Notes under the pieces: generated by a model | Told to the model about the DNA's origin: nothing | Databases searched by the model: none | What the model saw: only the letters and a program-made list of their open reading frames with translations | Position numbers and translations under genes: made by a program | Shown here: positions 55,643-64,000 of the stretch, piece after piece | How the letters are laid out: every line of letters begins with the position of its first letter | Numbering within the stretch: the stretch's first letter is position 1 | Source: Diaporthe sp. PMI_573 | Lineage: Eukaryota; Ascomycota; Sordariomycetes; Diaporthales; Diaporthaceae | Reading direction: 5' to 3' | NCBI GenBank assembly: GCA_021399435.1 | Contig: JAJTUP010000049.1 | Coordinates: forward strand, 62,001 to 126,000 | Length of the DNA: 64,000 nucleotides

Positions 55643-57898
55643 TCAATGAGCAAATCTGAAGTCTTTCCTTTTACTTCCCGAATCTTTTGTGGTGGAAAGG
55701 TACTGTATCTGTTCCTCTTTGCTCAATGCGTTCCATTCCCGGTCGCGGACCTTGTTGCGCCAGATATAATATGCCTTGGTGAAGAGGTACAAGAAAATGT
55801 TCATCACGCAAACACCAATCAAAGCACGATTTGCGTTGCGGTCTGTCTCCAAACATTAGCTATCACTCACGGGTGTTTGGATCCGAAAGGGTGTCATGGC
55901 AAGTAGGAGGCTTACAGAAAGGGCGGTCGGAACTGCGGTACACATTGGAATATACTATGCCACTGACCTGGACAAACATACTGTAGATTATCAGTGAAAT
56001 CACGATGCATACGCCTGTAGCACTTGGAGTTGGACTCACTTGTACAAGGCAGCCGAGACAGTTCTGGCTCTAACTGTGTTAGAGTTGCGGCTGCACCAGG
56101 CCACTTGCATCGCATGTGCTAATGGCGAGTCAGATGTTTATCTCAATTATTCCAGGTGCTTGGGCTCATACCTGAAGGAAAAGACAGTAGAACTGTCAGA
56201 ATTGAATAACGTGCCCACGCTGACGATGTATTTGGCAAGACAGCCAGGGCAATTATGTTTGGTAAAACCCAAAGCTGACAAAAGACTCCGATCAGGCCTC
56301 TCTCGTTGTAACGCTCCGAGTAAAACGTTACGATCATCATCTGGGATTTTGAATCAGTAAGGCAGAACCCTTTGGTGGCGACGTTCAGCTTACCGTGATG
56401 GCTCCAAAGAATTGGGTAGGTATCGTTAGCAGGTTGGAGTCGAAGGTACCAAACCCGAGATTCCTCAGCGTGAGGGTCAGGTACTGATCGGGCGGGCCCG
56501 TTGGGATCTGGAAGCACAAGCCGAGGATGTACACCGGCCAGAGGTCAAAGTCCGTGAGCGACTTCCATAACAGCTTGAGGTTGACAGCCTGGCGGTTATG
56601 CATGTCTCCCTTCGAAGGGTCGTCCCTGAGGATCCGGTTCACCATGATCACCTCCTCTCGCTCGGTGAACCACCCCTTTGGCCGGTACCATGACTTTGTC
56701 TGCGTCGGAGAGGGAGCCATCATGAACCAGGACCATATGCCAATGGTGAGTGTGAGGACTCCTTCGAATAGGAAGAGCCAGCGCCAGCCTTCGTATCCAT
56801 GGTAGCCGCGCAGCCGCAATAGTCCGAAGGCGAGTATTGGGGCAACGATGTCGGTGACACGGAGGGACGTCCAGAAGAGGGCGAGCCGGAAGGGAAGTTC
56901 GGTCCCTTTGAAGAAGTAGGACTATCATTATCAGTGACTGGGAACTTGAGTAAGTAAAATGAGACTGACCAAATAGAGAATGACGTCTGGGATGAAGCCG
57001 CCCTGTAGTAAGCCTAAAAGCGCTCGGCACAAGAGGAACGATGGTCTGCCGCTCAGCCAGAATTGCGAGGCCGCCACGACGGACCAAAGACACATTATTG
57101 TAGGTATCTGTAAGATTAGTTGGTTGCGCTCGAATTGTCGAACGGGTTCAGAACATACCCATCTATCGGGTCCTATATAAGTGTTAGACACTTCACTTCA
57201 GAGTAAGAGGAGGGATCGGACTAACCCAGCTTCTTACTGATGAGCTGCGAAGGGAGTTCGGCGCACAGAAAGGCCAGTCTGAAGACCGTGTTACCCATAT
57301 TGTAGTCTATCGCAGTTAGCGGTCCAAACATCCACTTCCAGAGGGGTGGGGGCTGTTTTGTTTATACCATCGGTGCTTAGCCCCAAGTCTTCGAGAAAGT
57401 TATCGGTATTGGCTTGGCTCAGATTACCTCTGTCTAGGTCTAAACCAAAGAAAGCAATGCAGGCCCAAAGCGTGATCTTCCAGTCGATCTTGTTGATCAA
57501 AGGCTACATCAATTCTGTCAGTTCGAGGATTCCTATTTGCGTTGAACGCCTCTACGCACAAGCTCCTCTCTCCAAGTCCACCTCGCCTCCGGGTCGAATC
57601 GGTGCAAGTTCTCATAGCGGGCAGTAGGCGTGAAGAACTGCGCTATCGATGGGTCATCATACACAGACGGCTGGGTGGCGATCTCGTCTAGCTGTTTGTG
57701 GTCCTTCTTCCGGAACAGGGTCATGATAGGGAGCACAGGCGGATTGCTCGTCTGCAGCCGGTCCGCCAGGATGCGTTCTCTTATGGCGTCGACATCTTCG
57801 CCGGAGTCGGTCCCTGACTTGTCGAGAGACTGGCTCGCGGGGACTGCGGCCTTCTGGTCGAGGCCGAGGGTGCCCTGGATATCAGCATTCGCAGCCAT
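55643..57898 (-). CDS. MFS anion:cation symporter family transporter (Liz1/Fen2/Vht1/Dal5-like)
   Basis: Predicted 582 residues in ten exons: 57898-57560, 57503-57368, 57306-57226, 57172-57159, 57107-56970, 56921-56394, 56340-56172, 56118-56040, 55980-55916 and 55842-55643. Every junction keeps the frame and rebuilds known family blocks: [61 protein letters not shown] and the characteristic end KRKDFRFAH. The fourth exon is only 14 nt and encodes GPDRW. The family imports vitamins, allantoate, sulfonates or peptides with protons; the C-terminal KxxDFRFAH end is common in pantothenate/biotin-type and Seo1-like members. Its substrate is unknown. Confidence 0.9.
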
Positions 57899-59272
57899 GA
57901 TGTTTTGGGAAGGGGTTTGCCTGGTGCAGGCTCGAGATTTCGACTCTGGCTCAGGAGAAGTCACATACTGATATACATCATTATTCGTACCTTGCAGCCT
58001 TCATCAATAATGCCCAACCTTGCCATATATCTTTACCGGTGCCGTGGGTCTGCCACTTAATTGGTGACCACAATGGTGAAATGCTTGGAGCATTTTCGCA
58101 ATTGAGTATCTAACGCCTCTCCGCCCATTGGATGGGCTTGGTATGACGCGGAGGGGGTGGTGATGTCCGCTATCGCAACTGCATGGTGCTGTCTTGGCGG
58201 TGATTGTTGTGAAGCAAACAGAATATGGCGTGATGGCGTATGCCCCATTTTGGTTCGGGGGTGGCACTGCATTGATAACGTTGCTTTCAGCCGATCACGA
58301 AGCTAGAATTGGGGGTTTTCAGCTCTGGCTTTTATTACCCATTCATGGACTATGGAAATCTGTAAGCTCGCCTTGGGTAGAATTTGGACAATTCGGTCCT
58401 GCTATGGCGCAAGTACTTGTAACATGGTTGGATATTGTGAAAGTGCTATCACCACTGAGCCTGGTCCAATTCCTGGGTGGAGGGATCACTCAGCTGGATT
58501 GAACATAACCCCACGCCAAGGCAGTTTCCCGCATGCCCAGATGGGTGGGCTGGATGGCGCCTCCTCTGTACATTTCTCTTGTGACTTGAAATATTTTACG
58601 TATTCACTGAACACTATCTCCAACCATCCTCTGCATCCACATACCCGCGCTCGATTGCAAGCCATATGAGATTTAAAAATCAGGGTGTAGACTCGGGGCC
58701 TCCGCGCATGTAGGAGCCCCTTGTCTATGGCGACTGCCGGACACAAGTCAGTTGTCGTTGGGACGGCCAGCCTGAAAGTAATTCAGACTAGTTACCGGGC
58801 GTGCCTTGAACAACACATTCATCTAAAAGCCATGCTCTGGTGGGATGCGGAATTATCGAGAGAGATCCTATCTGGTAAAACAACTACTGGCCCTGTGTCC
58901 GTGAATAGAGCTTGTTACTCCAGTGGGAGTCTTCGTGCACTGCTGACCGTAAGATGAGAAAGCTGAAGACCTGGCCTTGAAATTGGATTTCAACACTTTT
59001 AGCTGCCTCTTGCACTTCTTGAAGTTCCGTCACCACCATCTTCGGTCTGGTGGTCGAAGCTGCCGCTGCTGAGCAGATGCCGCACTTCATCGGCCTGCCC
59101 CGATGCTTGAGTGGCCTCAGTTTGGGTTTCGGAGCCCCATGCCGACAGTGTCGCTGGTGAATCTCGTTGCTCGTCCGGTGAGAGGATTATGATAGGCGGT
59201 GCGCCGCGTTCACTGCAATGTGGTTATCAGATGGTTTCCCCAGTATTTTTCTTAGAATGTAGGCTGTGCGAC
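57899..59272. other. Spacer (1.4 kb)
   Basis: No gene is supported. It holds the promoter of the ACS transporter and the 3' flank of the DUF3176 pseudogene. Confidence 0.5.
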
Positions 59273-61292
59273 CTACTCTTCCTGCCTGGACGTAAGCTTA
59301 TCGGCTTGCCTTTCATCTACTAAGTTGTGTCGGGCGAGAGCTGTCCCGCTTCCGACCGCTTCGCACAAACCAACATCCATTGTAGCTGCCACGGCATTCA
59401 TCTACTTCATAGATTCGAACTTCCCGGAATGCAGTGCTTCCCAATCGCCATGGCTCCAGTCCCGTATCACGTGAAACAGGAAAGGAAGAGAACTCGATTT
59501 CCAGGATCTCACCGCGGAGATGTCCGACTTGGACGACAAAATTGCGGCAACGAGTAAGGCTGCGGTGATCAAGACAATGAATGCCGGGAGAATGAGCTAC
59601 GGCCATCTGACTTCCACTATTGTGACCTGCTGCCACACTGCTCCCGACGCTGTTGTGGAATTCCGTTTCTCCTGCCGTAGGTACATGGTAACACTGTCGG
59701 CTGCATTGGACATAACTTCCGAAATGTTTGCAGGGTAAGGCAATACATCGATAAGCCAATTTGTTGGACTGTCACTGAACAGTATATCATGGCGCAAGAC
59801 GTCCCTGAGAAAATCCTGGAAGTAGTTGATATCTGATTTCACGATACTGAAAGTGCTATTCTGGAATGGTGGGAGAGGTCGGGTGCCATTCAGCCAATCG
59901 ACATCTGTCTCTTGGGAACGAATTGCCATATTTGTGGGTCATAACCTCCGGGCTTGCTTCGGTCCAGAGGGACTGTCTGTGCGAATTGTAATGCCATGGA
60001 TTGCGTTTCGTATGGCTGGATGGTTCCATTGCACTGTCACCTGATAGATTAGAGACCAAATATTGTAGACACCAGCAGTGAAGACATACTACTGTAAAAT
60101 TGCTATAGCGTTTGATACATAAGTCGAGGGAGCAATGGAAAGCTTTCCAGTTGCTGTGATCCATAAGAATTGAAGTCAAAATATCGTAATCCAGTTGTCC
60201 CAGGGCCAAAGTTAGAATGTGTCCTATGCGACTGTGATTCAGAGTGATGTTAGTAGGAAGAAATGTTGCGTTTCCCCCACCTGAAGCGCATCCGTTCTCA
60301 TCGCAATTGATTTGATCATTGGGCACTTCAAACGTAAGAGTCATTCCTGCGGGAACCTCAACAGAATTCCCACTATCAATGATAATGCTATCTGCCATTA
60401 CGTCGCGACAGGTCCTACACACACCCAAGGAGGCGAACATCAGCCAGGTACAGTTTCCCGTTTGGCATGTGACGCTGGCAGCACTTGTGAGATTCGTGCT
60501 CGCATAGATGCCTCTATAGAATGCCCCTTGAAGTGCAGGGTCCAAAGAAGCATCTTGATACGTAATCAGTTAACCTAATAAAGAATGATGCGGTGAAGGG
60601 ACTGATGGAATTGGATGGTGACAATGGTGAGGCATCACATAGTTACCCAGCGCTTGTTCGGGGTATCCCGAATCCCAGGTATTTGTGACAAATATGGTGG
60701 AGTTGGCTTGGGTGAGCAGCACTCGAGAGTCCCGTAGACTGATTGTCTGTTGAGAAAATGGACCCATCGTGAGCGCCACGATGGTAATCGAAGCGCCTAC
60801 ATAAGCTTTCCATGGTCGAAGTCCGGATGTCCCTTGCCAGAGGAAGTTGAAGGAACCCAAAGGACCCCTACTGGCCGAATCAAAGACATCGAATTCCTTC
60901 AAAGAGCGGGTCCTCGTTTGAAAATAGAGCCATTTCGAGAAACCAATGATTTCGGCCACGCTGAACATGAGCGAGGATTGGCAGGCCGTTGTTAGGATAG
61001 ATATAACGGTGCTAGGCTGAAGGGCAAGATGCCACTGAGAGAGCCAGATGACGTCAATATTCAATTCTATGGTAGCGATTGCCGTCATGCATAGAACACT
61101 GAAAATGACAGCAGCACACTCCCATACCCAATTTCCGATAAGGTTCTTGAAGCTTGGCTGGGAACGCTCAGGTCCAGATTTAGGACAGACGACAGGCCGT
61201 AAAGGAGACTCGTCCACTCGACTCCGATCTCCATTTCCAAGACCGGGAGTGCTGTCGCTCTCCCACGAAACAAGAGGTATATCGTTGATCAT
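59273..61292 (-). pseudogene. DUF3176-family membrane protein, probably broken
   Basis: The first exons are intact: 61292-60647 and 60553-60090. They encode the family's membrane N-terminus (NWVWECAAVIFSVLCMTAIATI), the block KEFDVFDSASRGPLGSFNFLW and the Cys-rich extracellular region (CQTGNCTW, CRTCRDV). From exon 3 (60040 onward) the same frame continues with clear family sequence but is broken by TGA at 59941-59939, TAG at 59599-59597 and TAG at 59404-59402. The second stop falls where a Trp is expected, just at the last membrane helix (VRWP, stop, LILPAFIVLITAALLV). The frame then continues to a TAG at 59275-59273. The function of the intact family is unknown. A shorter functional product ending at the first stop (403 residues, without the last helix) cannot be excluded. 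Confidence 0.7.
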
Positions 61293-62241
61293 TCTCCTTG
61301 AAGAACGCAGTGTTGGCGATTGCTTTAGGATTGTTGAAGTATAAGTTGCTCCTGATAGACTTGAAAGCTCAGCAGATTCCAAAACAGCTCGAAAGCCAGA
61401 ATTTGCAAAGAATCTTCAGCTCATGCATGACATGGTAAGTACTTGAATTACTCAGCCAGATGATGGTTACGCAGAACACGTAATTTCAATACCGGAGCGA
61501 ACACATATTTTAGCGAGCACATATTTTAGCGTCCACATTTTGTACAAATGTCGTATGGTTGATATTTAATTGATGATGATTTCTATAATTAGGAAAAACA
61601 GACATCAATTGATTGTCGGTTGGCAAGCCTTTTAGGGGGCGTTGGTGGACGTTGGTGTAACATTGGATGCAGAAAGTGCAAATGTAGCCATGAGAAGATT
61701 GTATGCCCCATCTGAAACGTAGTCGCAGTCGAGTGCTGTTAGTACCGAGCTTTTCTCTGCTGTCTGCTACGCGGCCACGGTATGTATGTATTGGAACGTG
61801 TGGGCAGTGCTCACTGCTCAGCCTCATTCGGATACTTAGTTTAGGATAAGCTCCTATGTGATAATCTGATAACCTCCTGCGGGATAAGCTTTGTGTCGTC
61901 CTGTGGGGAAAACCCGGTCGAAGGTGGAGGCAAGCAAGCCACAGGAGCTCCGCATTGACTTTTTCGCATTGTCTTTTGGAAAATGCGGCTGTGTTGTTGT
62001 ACAGTCAAAGTGTATGTGATAGACCTTGGGCAGAACCGAAAGAGGACGGCACTACCCTAGTGCAACGTGGTGAAGCGGGGCCATAGGGCGTGCCGTGTCA
62101 TGCTTACGGCATTGCATGGTAGCTTCAAACATCGCAGCCAGGCCGTTGAGTGCCAACCGACCCGACATACCTTGCTTTTGTTCTTCTCTTGGCACGGACT
62201 CTGTAAACAGCATTTATCACGCGCAACACGCAGTCGGCAAG
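61293..62241. other. Divergent spacer: DUF3176 / GST-like
   Basis: This 949-bp stretch has no supported gene. A short direct repeat of CACATATTTTAGCG lies near 61502-61531. Confidence 0.5.
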
Positions 62242-63244
62242 ATGGCGTCCGATTCATCTCTCACGGGATCCGCCTTCGAGGGGCATGATGTCTACACCTT
62301 ACATAACCAGCCATTCTCATTGTTCTCCATGATGGTCAGATTCACTTACGTCCTTGGACGCAGCTCAGCCGATTCTACCACAGCCGGGGTCCATGTAGAA
62401 TACAAATTAGTGGACCATCACCGCCATGAGAACCTTGCAGAGGACTATCTGTGCAACGTCAATCCGAAGGGCCAGGTATGATGGAACAAACGACAAATTA
62501 TCTGGCGACGTCAGACTCATACGTGATTGACTAGGTTCCTGCCTTGACGGGCCCCAAGCTCTCAGCCCCCCTCGCCGACAGCGTTGATATCTCTTACTGG
62601 TTGTGCGGCCACTACCCCAACCTTCTCCCATCCGACCGTGAGGCGATCATCAGGGAATTGTTCACCAAGTTGCACGACCTCGAAATCTACAGCCTCTCTG
62701 TGCGACCTGAATCGGTGCTTCCGGAATGGCGAACAAGTGGAGTCCCTCCGACCGCTGTCGATGCCCTGCTCGCCAAACCGGACTCGGAAATATCGCCCCA
62801 GTATCGAAAGGCACTGGAGAAGAAGCGAGAATTGTACGCCTTTTACGCCTTACTCTAGTATGGTGTGCTTGTAGCTGACTTCAGGATTCTAGCCAAGTCA
62901 GGACCAAGCAGGATGCCTTAAAGCCGGACCAGATCGAGCAGGCTGAGAAGCAGGCTCGGCATTTCTTCTCCGAGCTTCTTCCAATTTACAAGGCTCACGG
63001 GGGTGACTCTTTGTGGTTGTTCGGGCCTGATGCGGGCCCGACGTTGTTGGATGCTCATACCGTGCCGTTCATCGCGCGGATGAGGGATGAGAAAGTGAAG
63101 AGGAGCAACCTGGTTCCACCGGAGCTCCAGGAATACGCATCACGTGTGATGAAGCTCCCCGAGTGGGATAGTGTCATGCACGGGAGGCCGACAGTCTGGA
63201 ATGCTTCTCTGGGCCCTGTGCGCGAGATGGACCCGCTTTGGTAG
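62242..63244 (+). CDS. Glutathione S-transferase-like protein
   Basis: Predicted 302 residues from exons 62242-62475, 62535-62857 and 62893-63244. The last intron (62858-62892) is only 35 nt. It is the model that keeps the frame; a longer alternative starting with GTACGC at 62836 also does. The N-terminal thioredoxin-like half has DVYTLHNQPFSLFSMMVRFTYVLGR, then VDHHRHENLAEDYLCNVNPKGQVPALTG, the GST pattern ending in the cis-Pro (QVPAL). The C-terminal helical half ends WLFGPDAGPTLLDAHTVPFIARM, with the conserved Asp of the GST N-capping box. It is likely to be a soluble GST of fungal type; the substrate is unknown. Confidence 0.82.
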
Positions 63245-63402
63245 TGTTGGCAATTTTTCAGGGCTCATACGGCACTCGATATATATTCCAGGTTCTCTGT
63301 CTACCGAGATTGACGCCTATGAACAATTCACCCTTTCATGTGCTGTATCCCACCAAACTATCTATATACAAGAACACCGCGAACATCTCACCACACATCA
63401 AT

Positions 63403-64000
63403 CTAAAAGCCCAGAGTCTGTCCGGCCTCCTTCGTGACAGCAGCCTTGACGTTGCCGCTGCCGAGGAGAGAGTACGAGTATGGGGGCGAGCTGGCGGTCA
63501 GCGTCCCCTGCGGCGCCGAGTTCGCACTCTCGCCACCAAAGATAGTGTCAATGACAACAGCAAACCTATCAAACAGTTAGCCAGGCTAGTCTATCACATC
63601 CAACAAACCCAGGGAGCCACTCACCCGTCTTCGTCGCTGCTCTCGGTGAACACCATCTTCTTCCCGCTGTTCTCGAACACGGTGCTCTGGACCAGCGCCT
63701 GGGCGCCCATGCGCGTGTTGATGCCGGTGCTCTGCTCGTTGTAGTAGTTGTTGAAGATGTGCGCCGTGCCGAAGCGCAGGAGGGGCCCGCGGGAGTAGAC
63801 CTTGTAGAAGTGGTTGTTGGCGTAGGTGACGCGGAGGTGGCCCTTGTCCTCGGCGGCGTTAGAGTCGGAGTGGCCTACTAGTGTGCCCTTGGACTAGATA
63901 TTGATGATGCGGGTGTCAGTGGAAATGTTCCTGGTGGTAGAGTTTGGTGGGGGCTTGTTAGCATCGGATAGGGCAAGGAAGGAGGAACGTGCTTACGTGG
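63403..64000 (-). CDS. Pectate lyase, family PL1 (3' end, partial)
   Basis: The C-terminal part of a gene that runs off the window. Exons on the minus strand: the tail of one ending at 63997, then 63893-63625 and 63565-63403; introns of 103 and 59 nt. Without the first intron a TAG would interrupt, and splicing at CTAG gives the family motif SKGTLVGHSDSN. Other family blocks are RVTYANNHFYKV, LLRFGTAHIFNNYY, INTRMGAQALVQSTVFENS and the ending SLLGSGNVKAAVTKEAGQTLGF. Secreted pectate lyases cleave polygalacturonate by beta-elimination and help plant-associated fungi soften cell walls. The signal peptide and the start are outside the window. Confidence 0.9.

Overview
This window looks like nuclear DNA of a filamentous ascomycete (Pezizomycotina, probably a Sordariomycete). 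The evidence is the short introns (mostly about 50-100 nt, GT..AG with one GC..AG), the long gene-poor spacers, and families typical of these fungi: condensin SMC4, an ELYS-type nuclear-pore protein, a TORC2 Avo2-like ankyrin protein, fungal C2H2, CorA-like, F-box and DUF3176 proteins, a GMC alcohol oxidase and a PL1 pectate lyase. Twenty-one gene models, one probable pseudogene and two edge fragments are described. Exon limits were worked out by hand from splice sites and reading phase.

Layout. 0-10.3 kb: tail of an unknown gene, an F-box gene, SMC4 and an ELYS-like gene. 10.5-22.1 kb: a D-N-carbamoylase and a dihydropyrimidinase/hydantoinase are divergently transcribed from one 431-bp promoter, and a hydantoin/Asp-Glu racemase lies 7.5 kb downstream. 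Together they supply all three enzymes of hydantoin breakdown to an amino acid. Between them are an alginate-lyase-domain secreted protein and a C2H2 regulator-like protein. 24.5-32.1 kb: an alcohol-oxidase-type GMC flavoenzyme, an unknown single-pass membrane protein and a phenol-hydroxylase-type FAD monooxygenase.

32.7-43.3 kb is an accessory-looking stretch: two very small genes, a fungal protein kinase, two CorA-like membrane proteins and a GRF zinc-finger protein, with long spacers and decayed or repeated sequence. 43.9-51.9 kb: an Avo2-like ankyrin gene whose start codon is split by an intron, an MFS transporter, a gene-poor 3.7-kb stretch, and a gene with a long pyrimidine-rich leader. 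52.7-64 kb: an amino-acid/GABA permease with a GC-AG intron, an ACS-family transporter with a 14-nt microexon, a DUF3176 gene broken by in-frame stops, a GST-like gene, and the 3' end of a pectate lyase.

Main points of interest: the hydantoin gene set (10.5-22.1 kb), the split start codon of the Avo2-like gene, the kinase/CorA/small-protein neighbourhood with its flanking repeats, and the DUF3176 pseudogene whose stops fit C-to-T decay. No tRNA, rRNA or CRISPR was found.
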